A stretch of DNA of 64,000 nt from Nocardia australiensis (GCF_020733705.1 NZ_JAJFZM010000001.1:2480001-2544000); one strand, 5' to 3'. Counted from the first letter of the stretch, positions 50,224-60,789 are shown. Numbers and translations: made by a program. Notes: generated by a model not told the origin, from the letters alone.

Positions 50224-51860
50224 TCCGCCATGGCCCTTCGGCCACGCGGGTTACCGATGTAGGTGGCCTCACGGGGGATGGACACCAGCGTGAGGTCGAC
50301 CTGTGCGGTGCCGGTGCGCAGTACCACGTGGTTGCCGATCGCGCCGGGCTGATGGATCGAGAGGTCCGGCCGCGTCGCGGGCCAGCCCATCGGATCACCG
50401 GTCACATAGATCGTTGTGACACCGGCGTGCGGTGCGGGCGCGAGCACCCCGTCCACCACGGTCGCGGTGAAACCCGCGTCGGACTGGTGCGTTTCGACCG
50501 CGATGGTCAGCCGCTCCGGATTCGAGATGGTGTTCACCAGGTTTTCCCAGGCGTGCGCGCGGTCGGTGCGCACCAGGATGCGCTCGCCGACCGCCAGCGC
50601 GCGGAACACCAACTGCTGTGCCAGATACAGCTCACCGGCCACGTACACCGTCGAGATGCCGGTGCCGACGATACGGACCGCGACACCCTGTCCCTCGTCA
50701 TCCGAGCCGATCAGCTGACCGCAACCCGAGGACGGCAGATGCAGCGCACCGATCACATCGATCGGATATTCGGCCACCGGGACGGTGTTGTCCAGTGCCG
50801 GAATGGCAAGTGGCAGATGGGCGAGCAGCCCATCACGATGACGACCGTTCATCGAGATCAGGCCCTTGAGCTTGATCCGCTCGGTCAGTTCGCGCGCGGT
50901 CAGTCGCCAGGCCGCGCCGATGCTCACCGACTCGGCCGAGCTGCCCGGACGCAGCCGCACCGCGACCGTGGTGCCGCGCGAGGGCGCCACCCACAGCTGG
51001 GCGAGCAGGTCCGAGCCGAGCCGTTTCGGGTCGACCGCGCTGCCGATGTTCACATTCCTGCCGATTTCGGCAAAACGCCAGCGGTGCGTCAGCGTGCGCG
51101 GGTCGAAGCCCGCGGTGATCTGCAGGATGGCCTTACGGATTTCCGGCGCTGTGAGGATTCGAGCGCCGCAGTCGGCGTCTTCGAGGGTGCGCATAATCCG
51201 TTGCGTGGCAATGGTTACCGCGCGCGAGGCGCCTTCGCTGCCGCCGCCGCGCCTGGCCGCGGCGTCGGGGCAGGCGATGGCGTCGAAGCTGATGGCCAGC
51301 CACACGGTGCGATGCGCCGTGGCGGGCAGCGGCCCGAGCAGCGATTCGTAGATCTTGCCCGCGGGCGTACCCGAGCGGCTGCGGTGGCCGTGACTGATGA
51401 TGTCGATGCCGCTGAGCAGGATGTCGTGCTGGTTGAGGCATTTCGCCAGTTCCGGCAGCGGCAGCAGGTGCGAGGCGTGCACGGTGGTGCGGGCGATGCG
51501 GGTCAGCCCGCCCTTGGGAGCGAGCACCTCGACGACGGTGACGACTCTGGTGCCGTCCCAGTACAGCCCGAGCGAGCGGCCATCGGTGCCGCGGAAATCG
51601 ACGGTGTCGCCGATCTCGTAATCACGGTGAGTGATATAGCGCCACCAGGTCGCGATCCAGTCGAGCAGTGTGCGCTTGGCGATCGGAATCAGCGGGATCG
51701 CCGCGGCCGCCACGGCGACCGCGAGCGCGGGCCAGCCAGGGACACCGGCAACCAAGGCGATCACGCCGGCTACCAGCCCGATGATCTGCGCGACCAGCAG
51801 ATTTCGCAGTGAGATGCGTCCGAGAAGCGGACGTGGTCCCGCGCCGGCTGATTCGGCCAT
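50211..51860 (-). CDS. eccE4: ESX core component EccE of the ESX-4-type locus
   Basis: Two ATGs in a row (51863, 51860) follow GGGGGA; 51860 has the better spacing and gives 549 residues. Two transmembrane segments lie at about residues 18-60. The EccE body includes LGLYWDGTRVVTVVEVLAPK, CLNQHDILLSGIDIISHG and LLGPLPATAHRTVWLAISFD, parallel to the EccE at 15485. It is divergent from eccB, as in the first locus. ESX-4 of M. tuberculosis has no eccE, while ESX-4 loci of several other Mycobacteriales retain one. Confidence 0.88.
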   Translation of the reverse strand: MAESAGAGPRPLLGRISLRNLLVAQIIGLVAGVIALVAGVPGWPALAVAVAAAAIPLIPIAKRTLLDWIATWWRYITHRDYEIGDTVDFRGTDGRSLGLYWDGTRVVTVVEVLAPKGGLTRIARTTVHASHLLPLPELAKCLNQHDILLSGIDIISHGHRSRSGTPAGKIYESLLGPLPATAHRTVWLAISFDAIACPDAAARRGGGSEGASRAVTIATQRIMRTLEDADCGARILTAPEIRKAILQITAGFDPRTLTHRWRFAEIGRNVNIGSAVDPKRLGSDLLAQLWVAPSRGTTVAVRLRPGSSAESVSIGAAWRLTARELTERIKLKGLISMNGRHRDGLLAHLPLAIPALDNTVPVAEYPIDVIGALHLPSSGCGQLIGSDDEGQGVAVRIVGTGISTVYVAGELYLAQQLVFRALAVGERILVRTDRAHAWENLVNTISNPERLTIAVETHQSDAGFTATVVDGVLAPAPHAGVTTIYVTGDPMGWPATRPDLSIHQPGAIGNHVVLRTGTAQVDLTLVSIPREATYIGNPRGRRAMADQPG

Positions 51861-51907
51861 CATCGTCCCCCAAGCACCCGATATCGGCCGCTTCCTACCG
51901 GCCGAGC

Positions 51908-51936
51908 TGAACAAGAGTCCTCGGGAACTGTACTGT
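51908..51936 (+). promoter_or_regulatory. candidate promoter of the ESX-4-type eccB
   Basis: TGAACA at 51908-51913 and TACTGT at 51931-51936 are 17 bp apart. The -10 lies inside an inverted repeat GGAAC-TGTACTGT-GTTCC (51925-51942). The same TACTGT -10 is used upstream of eccB in the first locus. Confidence 0.5.
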
Positions 51937-51972
51937 GTTCCGCGAACGTGAGCACTGTTCGGGGGAGGAAAC

Positions 51973-53457
51973 ATGCCTTCAAAACCCACTACTCGCTGGC
52001 AGGTGAGCGGCTACCGCTTCCTGGTGCGGCGGATGGAGCACGCCCTGGTGCGCCGGGACGTGCGAATGCTGCACGACCCGATGCGATCTCAGTCGCGCGC
52101 GTACGCCGCCGGACTGGTGCTTGCCATCATCGTGCTGGCCGGTTGCGGCGTGCTCGCGCTGTTGCGCCCACAAGACAAGATCGGCGACAACAAGATCCTG
52201 GTGGGTAAGGAATCCGGCGGCGTCTACGTGGTCATCGACAATGTCGTGCACCCCGCGCTGAATCTGGCCTCGGCACGGCTGGCCGCGGGCGAAGCCGCCA
52301 AACCCGCCGTTGTCAAGGAGTCCGAGCTCGGTAAGAAGGCGCGCGGTCAGCTGATCGGCATTCCAGGCGCCCCCTCATCGCTGCGCTTCGGCACCGACGA
52401 CAAGGGCCGCGTCTGGAGCGTGTGCGACCAGCTGAAGAACGACGGCAGTAAGGATCTCACCACCTCGGTGGTCGCCGGTGATCCCGAGCTCGGTGAGAAG
52501 GCGTCGGTCATGGGCAACGACAAAGCGTTGCTCGTGCAGGGTAAGGACTCGACATACCTGGTGTTCGGCAACAAGCGGGCCAAGGTGAAACTGACCGAAC
52601 GCGCCGTCACCGACGCACTCGGCATCACCGGCGAAACCGCGCGGCCGATCGGGGAGGGGCTGCTCAACGCCATCCCCGAGGTGCCGGAGATCAAGGTGCC
52701 CGAAATCGACGATCCAGGTGGTTCGGTGAACTACTCGGTCGGCGGCCATCGAATCGGCGATGTGGTGGAGGTGCCGACCCAGCCCGATACCCATTACGTG
52801 GTGCTCTACGACGGCCTGCAGCAGATTTCACCGTTGACCGCCAACATCATTCGCAACCGCTACAAGCCGACGTCGGCGACCACCACCATCGATCAGGCCG
52901 ATAAGACCGACGCGCCGGTCTCGCACGCCTTGCAGGTCGACTCCTACCCGCCGAGCGCGCCGAAGGTCATCGAGTCCAAGGATCAGCCGGTCAGCTGCCT
53001 GTCCTGGGAGCCGATCGCCGCCGCCGCGGACAACAAGGACGGCAACCGGGCCACGCTGTCGGTGATAACCGGTGTGGCGCTGCCGATTCCGGATAACGCC
53101 AAGACCGTGCCGCTGGCCCAGGCCGATGGTTCCGGCGGTAACGCGGACTCGGTGTACATTCCGCCGGGTACCGGAATGTACGTCCAGAGCACCGGCATCG
53201 AACCCGACAGTCGCCGCAAGGACAGCTCGTTCTACATCGCCGACACTGGCGTCCGTTACGGCATCAAGAACAATGAATCGGCAAAGGCACTCGGGATGGA
53301 CTCGGAGAAGAATGTGAAGCCCGAGCCCGCGCCGTGGCCGATCGTCGGACTGCTCGCGCCCGGCCCGAGTATGGGCCGCGAAGAGGCGATGGTCGCGCAC
53401 GACGGTGTCGCGGCGGATCCGTCACCGTCGAAACAGCCTGTCGCATCGGCGAAGTGA
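51973..53457 (+). CDS. eccB4: ESX core component EccB of the ESX-4-type locus
   Basis: The 494-residue EccB opens RWQVSGYRFLVRRMEHALVR followed by RDVRMLHDPMR, has one membrane helix at ~45-64 and a periplasmic repeat domain (NLASARLAAG, LIGIPGAPSSL, YGIKNNESAKALGMD). The first 40 residues are nearly the same as in the EccB at 17502. GGGGGAGG precedes the ATG. It is convergent with mycP. Confidence 0.93.
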   Translation: MPSKPTTRWQVSGYRFLVRRMEHALVRRDVRMLHDPMRSQSRAYAAGLVLAIIVLAGCGVLALLRPQDKIGDNKILVGKESGGVYVVIDNVVHPALNLASARLAAGEAAKPAVVKESELGKKARGQLIGIPGAPSSLRFGTDDKGRVWSVCDQLKNDGSKDLTTSVVAGDPELGEKASVMGNDKALLVQGKDSTYLVFGNKRAKVKLTERAVTDALGITGETARPIGEGLLNAIPEVPEIKVPEIDDPGGSVNYSVGGHRIGDVVEVPTQPDTHYVVLYDGLQQISPLTANIIRNRYKPTSATTTIDQADKTDAPVSHALQVDSYPPSAPKVIESKDQPVSCLSWEPIAAAADNKDGNRATLSVITGVALPIPDNAKTVPLAQADGSGGNADSVYIPPGTGMYVQSTGIEPDSRRKDSSFYIADTGVRYGIKNNESAKALGMDSEKNVKPEPAPWPIVGLLAPGPSMGREEAMVAHDGVAADPSPSKQPVASAK

Positions 53458-53654
53458 GCTCGTAGCGTCGCTCGATACGGTGATGGTGCGGGGGTGGGTG
53501 GCCGAGTAGGTCACCCTGCGGAATTCGCTTGCTGAAATCGTCCACTCGAGGTGAAACCGGTGCTGGACAGCGGTTTTCATTTTGACGTCGGGTCGGCGTC
53601 GGGTCGGTATGGTGCGCGCCGGGGTGGGGACGCGGCTCAGTATGCGGACGCGCG

Positions 53655-53689
53655 TCAGCGGCGCACGTAATGTCCGTACGCGCCGCTGA
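53655..53689. terminator. hairpin between convergent eccB and mycP
   Basis: TCAGCGGCGC (53655-53664) pairs with GCGCCGCTGA (53680-53689), loop 15 bases, ending three bases before the mycP stop. The remaining ~195 bp of this gap are GC-rich with short direct repeats of GTCGGGTCGG and no gene. Confidence 0.55.
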
Positions 53690-53691
53690 AT

Positions 53692-55110
53692 TCACATGTC
53701 GTCGGAGGTCATTCCGAACCGGCGCCGTATCGGGAACGAGGCGAGATAGCCGAGAATCAGGGCCGTCACGATGACCCCGGTACCGATCAGCGCGACATTG
53801 CGGGCCCGGTGATCCGGTGCGGGCGCCGGTGCGGGCACCGCGAGCTGACTGCTCTTGGCCGGGCTCGGGCGCTTGGGTGGTAGCGGACCGGTTACCTCAT
53901 TGGTCAGCGCCGCGGTCGGGTCGACCGCGCCGTATCCGATGTAGGGGTTCCAGCCCTCGGCGGGCGCGTGCGCGGTGGCCTGAATGCGCTTGATCACCTC
54001 CAGCGCGCTCAGCTCGGGGAAACGCGCGCGAACCAGCGCGACCACTCCCGACACGATCGGGGTGGCAAAGCTGGTGCCGTTCATTGTCTGTTGCTCGCCG
54101 CGCGCGTTGACCGAGCCCGTGGCGGTACCGCTCCCGCGCGGGTCCAGCGAGGTCATGTTCTCACCGGGTCCGGCAACGCCGAGCCATGGACCTGGCACGG
54201 TGAATGAGGACGGCGCGCCGTTGGCATCGATGGAACCGACCGCGAGCACGTAGTCGTCCCAGCGGGCCGGGACGACATTGACCTTGACCTTGCTCCATGG
54301 ATCGCCGGTCGGATCGAGCGGATCGATGACCGGGTTGTCGGTCTTGCAGGTGCCATCCTGATTGCCCGCGGCGACCACCACGACCGCGTTCTTCTCCACT
54401 GTGGCGTACTGGACCGCGGCGCCGATCGATCCATCGACGTCACCCGATGTGCCACACCAGGTTTCGGAGATATTGATGACGCTGGCGCCGTGGTCGGCGG
54501 CGCGCCTGATCGCCGAGGCCATGGTCGGCAGGTTGCCGTAGCCCTCGGGAAGGTCGTCGGGATTGCGTTCTCGCGAGCGGCCTTCCTTCTGATACATCTT
54601 GCTCGTCTGCCGGATACTCATGATCCGCGCCTCGGGCGCAACTCCCGAAAAGCCTTGACCCTCAACCTGTGTCGCGGCGATCAGGCCCGCGACGAAGGTG
54701 CCGTGAGCGTCGCAGTCATCGGTGCCATCGCCCGAGTTCGCGACGAAATCGCCCCCGGCCTCGAGGGCGGGCAGCCGGGGATGAGGGGAAACACCGGTGT
54801 CGATGACAGCGACCAGCTGCCCCTGGCCCTTGGAGAACCGCCACGCGCTGTCCAGATCGAGCGACCGCTGTGCGGCCGGGATCGTGGGTCCCGCCCCGCC
54901 GGAGACGGTGGAGGAGCACACGGAGTTCGCCGGCACCTCGGTCTTCTCGGGCGGCGCGGCGGGGTCGCCCGCGGGCAGCAGGCTCGGGTCGACCGGCGGT
55001 GGCCGGTCGGCATGCGCTACACCCTCCCCGGCGCCGAGCCCGAAAGACGCACTCAGGCCGAGTGTTACGGCCACGGCCGCGACGCGCACGGCCGAGACAC
55101 CCACTTTCAC
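53692..55110 (-). CDS. mycP4: mycosin serine protease MycP of the ESX-4-type locus
   Basis: GTG 55110 overlaps the eccD stop (GTGA) and gives 472 residues. It has a signal peptide (AAVAVTLGLSASFGLGAG), the subtilisin triad Asp104 (VIDTGV), His136 (AHGTFVAGL) and Ser347 (NGTSFATPIVSG), a Pro-rich linker and a C-terminal membrane helix (ALIGTGVIVTALILGYLASF) followed by RRR. Its role parallels the mycosin at 22614: it is part of the periplasmic face of the secretion complex. Confidence 0.93.
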   Translation of the reverse strand: MKVGVSAVRVAAVAVTLGLSASFGLGAGEGVAHADRPPPVDPSLLPAGDPAAPPEKTEVPANSVCSSTVSGGAGPTIPAAQRSLDLDSAWRFSKGQGQLVAVIDTGVSPHPRLPALEAGGDFVANSGDGTDDCDAHGTFVAGLIAATQVEGQGFSGVAPEARIMSIRQTSKMYQKEGRSRERNPDDLPEGYGNLPTMASAIRRAADHGASVINISETWCGTSGDVDGSIGAAVQYATVEKNAVVVVAAGNQDGTCKTDNPVIDPLDPTGDPWSKVKVNVVPARWDDYVLAVGSIDANGAPSSFTVPGPWLGVAGPGENMTSLDPRGSGTATGSVNARGEQQTMNGTSFATPIVSGVVALVRARFPELSALEVIKRIQATAHAPAEGWNPYIGYGAVDPTAALTNEVTGPLPPKRPSPAKSSQLAVPAPAPAPDHRARNVALIGTGVIVTALILGYLASFPIRRRFGMTSDDM

Positions 55111-56573
55111 AGCCCGCGGACGAGAGAGTAGAGCGAGGCCACCCAGAAAACCAGCGGCAGCACGGCGGCGACGAAGGTGTACTCGAGCAGCTCCACGCCG
55201 CGACGCATCGGCGGCGTCGCCGACTGGTTCGGGACGATGATGCCGAGGATGAGCGCGGCGACCAGCATGACCATCGCCGCGCCGAAAACGGCCAGCGGCT
55301 GCTCCATATTGATTCCGGCGACCACCAGCATGACCAGCACGATCGCGGCACCGCCCGCGATCAGCACCACCGCCTGTTCGGCGCCGGCATAGGTGCGGCT
55401 GCGGAACATCAGCACCGTCGCGCAGACCAGGGCCAGTGCGATGCCCTGCCAGTACGGGCTGCTGTCGCCGGGGTCGGTCGCCGTCAGCGCGCCGACCACC
55501 GTGACCAGCGTCGTCGCCGCGACGAGGCCGCCGAGATACATCCGGGCCCGCTCCGACTTCACCCGCAGCGCGTCCATGGTCGGCAGCGCGCGGTGATCGT
55601 CGGGATCGTCCTCGGTCGGGTCGATCGGGGTGCCAGGTGAGGGCACCGGCGGCAGCGGCAGTTTCGCGAGCAGCATGGAAATACGGGGCGCCAGCGAAAG
55701 CCCGGCGAGTCCGAGCGCACCCGCGACCGCGCCGATCGCGCGCACCGGCTGGTCGGTGAGCAGACCGACAAGCGCGGCCGGAACCGCGTACACCGCAAGG
55801 GTGCTCGTGCCGATGAACAGGGCGAGGCCGACACCGGTCACGCGCCATGCCAGGATCGCGGTCGCGCCGAGCAGCGCCGAGCCGAGTAGCAGATGCGCAC
55901 AACCGTAGTGATCGGGCACGAGCAGCATGCCCGCGGTGAACGCGGCCGGTAGCGCGCAGCCGCCGAGTACGAGTGCCGTCGAGGTGTCGCCGTACATGCG
56001 GCTGAGCACCATGCCCGCGACAACCAGCAGGATTGCCACGGCCAGCGCGATCGCTCCGGTTATGTACCCGGGCAGCGCGTCGTGTGAAAGCAGTAGGCCC
56101 GCACAGCCGACGATCATCGTGATGGCAGCCAGGACCGAGCCGGTTATCCGCGCGACCTTCGGGGTCCAGCTGCGGTAGTGATCGGTGTCAGCGATCGCGA
56201 CGTTGTACATGATGTCGTCGAACAGCGGCGTCGGCGCGGTGTGCGAGGCGCTCTCCAACATGAGCAGCTCGCCGTCGCGTACGCCGTGCTCACCGAGGCT
56301 CAGCGAGTTGGAGAACGGGGGATGACCGATCCGGGCGAGTACCCATTCGGCGGGCTCGAAGCGTTCGCCCTCATTATCGAAGTCATTGGTGCGGCTGTGC
56401 TGAGCGACCATATCGACCACACTCGGGATCACAAGTGCGACCGGCACATCGACCGGGATCGCCATATCCACCTGGGTGTGCTTCGCCAAAATCGTCACGC
56501 GGGCGAGATCTGGCGCCCGGACGATCCCCCGCGAGGATTCCTCGTCGATGTGGTCAAGTCGCGCGTGTGTCAA
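55107..56573 (-). CDS. eccD4: ESX channel protein EccD of the ESX-4-type locus
   Basis: The chosen TTG 56573 follows GGGGGA, giving 488 residues that start LTHARLDHIDE; an in-frame TTG 13 codons earlier (56612) has no ribosome site. A ubiquitin-like N-domain (ARVTILAKHTQVDMAIPVDV) precedes about eleven membrane segments, with a loop AKLPLPPVPSPGTPIDP after the sixth. It forms an operon with mycP and is divergent from eccC across 175 bp. Confidence 0.92.
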   Translation of the reverse strand: MTHARLDHIDEESSRGIVRAPDLARVTILAKHTQVDMAIPVDVPVALVIPSVVDMVAQHSRTNDFDNEGERFEPAEWVLARIGHPPFSNSLSLGEHGVRDGELLMLESASHTAPTPLFDDIMYNVAIADTDHYRSWTPKVARITGSVLAAITMIVGCAGLLLSHDALPGYITGAIALAVAILLVVAGMVLSRMYGDTSTALVLGGCALPAAFTAGMLLVPDHYGCAHLLLGSALLGATAILAWRVTGVGLALFIGTSTLAVYAVPAALVGLLTDQPVRAIGAVAGALGLAGLSLAPRISMLLAKLPLPPVPSPGTPIDPTEDDPDDHRALPTMDALRVKSERARMYLGGLVAATTLVTVVGALTATDPGDSSPYWQGIALALVCATVLMFRSRTYAGAEQAVVLIAGGAAIVLVMLVVAGINMEQPLAVFGAAMVMLVAALILGIIVPNQSATPPMRRGVELLEYTFVAAVLPLVFWVASLYSLVRGL

Positions 56574-56748
56574 GCTTCCCCCAACTCGGTCTTCTACCTC
56601 GTGTTTCCGCAACTGTCATACCCGGGGGGCGAGCTTGCGAACCCACGGTTCGGGCAGCAGAATGCTGGTCGAACTGTACGACATGTCAGCTGCCGGCTCT
56701 ACACTGAGCCCGAAAGTGCAGTTGTGAAGAGGGGGGATTTTTCATCCG

Positions 56749-59700
56749 ATGAGCACCGTCCGGTTCCAGCGCCGTGCGCGTCGTGAGATGCCGCGTACCC
56801 CCGGCGGCGAGGTCACGCTACAGCCGCCGCCCGAGATCCCCCGGGTGACGCCGGGCAGCTTGATCAGCAAGCTGATGCCCGTTGTCATGGTGGTCGGTAT
56901 GGGCGGGATGATGGCCCTGATGTTCACCCAGGGTGGTGGCATCGCATCGAACCCGATGTCGATGATGTTCCCGATGATGATGGTCTTCTCCATGGTCGGC
57001 ATGTTCGCAGGTCAGGGTGGTGGCAAGGGGGCGAAGGCCGCCGAGGCGAACGAGGACCGCAAAGACTATCTGCGCTATCTCGATCAGGTGCGCAAGGACG
57101 TCGACGAGACCGCCCAGCAGCAGCGCTCTTCGGTCGAGTGGAGTCATCCGGAGCCGGGTCTGATCTGGATGCTGGCGGGTACCAGCCGTATGTGGGAGCG
57201 TCGCGCGGGCGACAAGGACTTCTGCCACGCGCGCATCGGCATCGGCGGGCAGCGATTGGCCACCCGCCTGGTCGCGCCGGAAACCGGCCCGGTCGAAGAG
57301 CTGGAGCCGATCGCGGCGGTGTCGCTGCGCCGTTTCGTACGCGCGCACTCGACCGTCCCCGATCTGCCCACCGCGATCGCGGTGAAGGGCTTCGCGACCA
57401 TCGCCCTGGACGGCGATCGCGGCGAGGCCAGGGAAATGACGCGCGCAATGCTGTTGCAGCTGTGCATGTTCCAGGCGCCGGACCAGGTGCTGGTCGCCGT
57501 CGTTTGCGGCCCGGACACCACCCGCGAGTGGGAATGGACCAAATGGCTGCCGCATACTCAGCACCCCGACGCGCAGGACGGCATCGGCACCCAGCGGATG
57601 TTCTACGGTTCCATTCGCGAGGCCATGGCAGGCCTGCATCCATTGCTGGCCAACCGCGTCCGGTACTCGCGTAACCAGCCGGCGAACGCCAACCTGGTCC
57701 ATATCGTCATCGTGGTCGACGGCGGTCTACTCGAGGCCGAGGACGATCAGCTGCGCGAATCCGGTTACGAGGGTGTCACTCTCATCGACTTGTGCGGGTA
57801 CGCCCCACGTTTAGCGGTCTCGCGCGGCATCAAGATGATCGTGGAGAACGGTGAATGCGTCGGCCGCGGCGCCACCGGCAACCAGGAACGTTTCGCGCTG
57901 ATCGATCGGATCACCCCGCAACAGGCCCAGCAGGTCGCGCGGCGGCTGGCGCCCTATCGCGCGGCGACACAACGCAGTAGCGATGTCGAGGTCGACGACT
58001 CCGAGGTGATCTCGTCGTGGTCGCAGTTGATGAGCCTCGGTGATATCGGCACGTTCAACCCCGAACACGCCTGGCGGCCGCGCTACGGTCGTGAGCGGCT
58101 GCGCGTCCCGTTCGGTGTCGGCGCCGACGGCCTCCCCGTCGAACTCGACATCAAGGAAGCCGCCGAGAGCGGTATGGGTCCGCACGGATTGTGCATCGGC
58201 GCAACCGGTTCGGGTAAGTCCGAGTTCCTGCGCACCCTGGTGCTGAGTCTGCTCGCCACTCATTCGCCGGATCAGCTCAACCTGGTGCTCGTCGACTTCA
58301 AGGGTGGTGCGACGTTCCTCGGTCTCGACGGGGTGCCACACGTGGCGGCCGTCATCACCAACCTCGAGGACGAAGCGGACCTGGTCGATCGGATGCGTGA
58401 CGCCCTGGCCGGTGAGATGAATCGGCGCCAGGAAGTGCTGCGTCAGGCGGGCAACTTCGCCAACGTCTCCGAGTATGAGAAGGCCCGCGCGGCGGGCGCC
58501 GACCTCGACCCGCTGCCCGCCCTGTTCGTCGTGCTCGACGAATTCTCCGAATTGCTCACCCAGCACCCGGATTTCGCCGAACTATTCGTAATGATCGGCC
58601 GCCTCGGCCGCTCGCTGCATGTGCACCTGCTGCTGGCTTCGCAGCGACTCGAAGAAGGCAAACTGAAGGGCCTGGAGAGTCACCTCTCCTACCGAATCGG
58701 TCTGAAAACCTTCTCCGCCAACGAATCTCGCCAGGTGCTCGGTGTCCCCGACGCCTACAACCTGCCCGGTGTGCCCGGTGGTGGTTATCTCAAGTCCGAC
58801 TCCGGTGAGATCCAGCGCTTCCAAGCGTCCTACGTTTCGGGCCCCTACGTCGGTGGCGGTTCGCAGCGCGAGGTCACCAGCGCCGGGATCGCCGGTGGTG
58901 AAATCGACGTGAAGGCACGTCGATTCGCCGCAACCCATATCGATTTCCGGCCCGCCGACCGGATTCCATTGCCCGCGGTGCCGACCCACGAACCCGAGCA
59001 GCAGTCCGAAGACGGCGAGCAGGTCTCCAACCTGAATATGCTGGCTTCCCGCATCAGCGGTCACGGCCGCCCGGCGCACGAGATCTGGCTGCCACCACTG
59101 GACGAGGCGCCCACCCTCGATCAGCTGATTCCGCGCTCCATCCTCACCGGCGAATACGCCGCCGTCGCGACGCTGCGCGCGCCCATGGGAATTGTCGACC
59201 GGCCCTACGACCAGCGGCGCGATCCATTGGTGGTCGACCTGTCCGGCTCGCGCGGCAATGTCGCGATCGTCGGCGGCCCCCAGTCCGGCAAGTCGACGGC
59301 GTTGCGCACCATGATCATGGCGCTCTCGCTGACCCACACCGCCGAACAAGTGCAGTTCTACTGCCTCGACTTCGGTGGTGGCACCCTGGCCAGCCTGCAG
59401 GGCCTGCCGCATGTGGGTTCGGTGGCAAGCCGATTGGACGAAGACAAGGTCCGCCGCACCATCGCTGAGATGAACACCATTGTCCGTTCGCGTGAGGCCC
59501 GCTTCCGCCAGCTCGGCATCGAATCCATGGTGGAGTTCCGTCGCCTGCGGGCCATGGACCCCTCCAGCAGCCCGGCCGCGGCCGGCGCCCACGAGGACGC
59601 GTTCGGCGATGTATTCCTGGTGATCGACGGTTTCGGCTCCATTCGCCAGGACTTCGATCCACTCGAGCAGCCGATCATGAACCTTGCGGTGCAGGGCCTT

Positions 59701-60789
59701 TCCTATGGTGTACACGTCGTCATCGCCCTGGCGCGCTGGGCCGAGGCACGTCCGGCATTGAAGGACCAGATCGGGACCAGGATCGAGCTGCGGCTCGGTG
59801 ATCCGATGGACTCCGACCTGGGTCGCAAGTTCGCCGCGCTGGTTCCGCAGGGTCGTCCCGGTCGCGGTATGACACCGGAGTGCCTGCACATGCTGACCGG
59901 TCTGCCGCGCATCGATGGCAGCTCCGACCCCGACAATCTCGGCGCGGCGGTGGGTGACGCGGTCGCGACGATCGCCCGCCTGACGCCGGGTAGGCACGCG
60001 CCAGCGGCGCGCATGCTGCCGGAGATGTTGCCTCGCGAGCAATTGCTGCAGCTGGCCGGGAACTGGCCCTCGCAGCTCGATCCGGAAACCAAGAACATGC
60101 GGATTCCGCTCGGTATCAACGAATCCGAACTCGCACCGGTCTATCTCGACTTCAACGAGAGCCCGCACTTCATCGTCTTCGGTGACACCGAGTCCGGTAA
60201 GACCACACTGTTGCGTTCGATCATCGAGGGCATCGCGGCGGCGAACACCCCGAACCAGGCTCGCTTCATTCTGGGTGACTATCGGCGCAGCATGCTCGGT
60301 CTGGTGCCCGATGGCTACCTCGCGGGTTATGGATCGACCGCACCCCAATTCACCCAGAACATGGCCGATCTCGCCGCTTATGTCAGCCAGCGGACACCGG
60401 GGCAGGATGTCACACCGCAGCAGTTGCGAGACCGTTCCTGGTGGAGCGGGCCGGAACTGTTCGTCATCGTGGACGACTACGACCTGGTCGCCACCTCGAG
60501 TGGTAACCCGGTCTCGGTTCTGGTCGAACACCTGCCGCACGCCCGTGACCTCGGTTTCCACCTGATCATCTGCCGCCGTTCCGGTGGCGCGAGCCGCGCC
60601 ATGTACGAGGCCACGGTGGCACGTATGAAGGACCTCGGCTCGGCTGCACTGATCATGAGCTGCAACAAGGACGAGGGCGTACTTATCGGCACCACGCGTC
60701 CGGGCATCAAGCCGCCGGGCCGCGGCACCTACGTCACGCGCAACAGCGAGGATCTGATTCAGCTGGCGTGGATGTCGATGGAGGAATGA
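56749..60789 (+). CDS. eccC4: ESX motor ATPase EccC of the ESX-4-type locus
   Basis: The 1346-residue single-chain EccC has a Met-rich transmembrane hairpin at residues ~38-85. Domain 1 has Walker A GATGSGKS at 484-491 and LFVVLDEFSE; domain 2 has GGPQSGKS at 842-849 and VFLVIDGFGS; domain 3 has GDTESGKT at 1145-1152 and LFVIVDDYDL. As in the paralogue at 24074, only the first Walker B carries Asp-Glu. Its stop TGA overlaps by one base the ATG of the Rv3446c-like gene. Confidence 0.95.
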   Translation: MSTVRFQRRARREMPRTPGGEVTLQPPPEIPRVTPGSLISKLMPVVMVVGMGGMMALMFTQGGGIASNPMSMMFPMMMVFSMVGMFAGQGGGKGAKAAEANEDRKDYLRYLDQVRKDVDETAQQQRSSVEWSHPEPGLIWMLAGTSRMWERRAGDKDFCHARIGIGGQRLATRLVAPETGPVEELEPIAAVSLRRFVRAHSTVPDLPTAIAVKGFATIALDGDRGEAREMTRAMLLQLCMFQAPDQVLVAVVCGPDTTREWEWTKWLPHTQHPDAQDGIGTQRMFYGSIREAMAGLHPLLANRVRYSRNQPANANLVHIVIVVDGGLLEAEDDQLRESGYEGVTLIDLCGYAPRLAVSRGIKMIVENGECVGRGATGNQERFALIDRITPQQAQQVARRLAPYRAATQRSSDVEVDDSEVISSWSQLMSLGDIGTFNPEHAWRPRYGRERLRVPFGVGADGLPVELDIKEAAESGMGPHGLCIGATGSGKSEFLRTLVLSLLATHSPDQLNLVLVDFKGGATFLGLDGVPHVAAVITNLEDEADLVDRMRDALAGEMNRRQEVLRQAGNFANVSEYEKARAAGADLDPLPALFVVLDEFSELLTQHPDFAELFVMIGRLGRSLHVHLLLASQRLEEGKLKGLESHLSYRIGLKTFSANESRQVLGVPDAYNLPGVPGGGYLKSDSGEIQRFQASYVSGPYVGGGSQREVTSAGIAGGEIDVKARRFAATHIDFRPADRIPLPAVPTHEPEQQSEDGEQVSNLNMLASRISGHGRPAHEIWLPPLDEAPTLDQLIPRSILTGEYAAVATLRAPMGIVDRPYDQRRDPLVVDLSGSRGNVAIVGGPQSGKSTALRTMIMALSLTHTAEQVQFYCLDFGGGTLASLQGLPHVGSVASRLDEDKVRRTIAEMNTIVRSREARFRQLGIESMVEFRRLRAMDPSSSPAAAGAHEDAFGDVFLVIDGFGSIRQDFDPLEQPIMNLAVQGLSYGVHVVIALARWAEARPALKDQIGTRIELRLGDPMDSDLGRKFAALVPQGRPGRGMTPECLHMLTGLPRIDGSSDPDNLGAAVGDAVATIARLTPGRHAPAARMLPEMLPREQLLQLAGNWPSQLDPETKNMRIPLGINESELAPVYLDFNESPHFIVFGDTESGKTTLLRSIIEGIAAANTPNQARFILGDYRRSMLGLVPDGYLAGYGSTAPQFTQNMADLAAYVSQRTPGQDVTPQQLRDRSWWSGPELFVIVDDYDLVATSSGNPVSVLVEHLPHARDLGFHLIICRRSGGASRAMYEATVARMKDLGSAALIMSCNKDEGVLIGTTRPGIKPPGRGTYVTRNSEDLIQLAWMSMEE

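Noticed and set aside
49452..51812. 786-codon open frame on the plus strand opposite eccE
   Set aside because: Antisense to the FMN reductase flank and eccE; composition typical of a shadow frame, no motif, no ribosome site.
58582..60561. 659-codon open frame on the minus strand opposite eccC
   Set aside because: EccC on the other strand is unmistakable; this frame has no recognisable feature.
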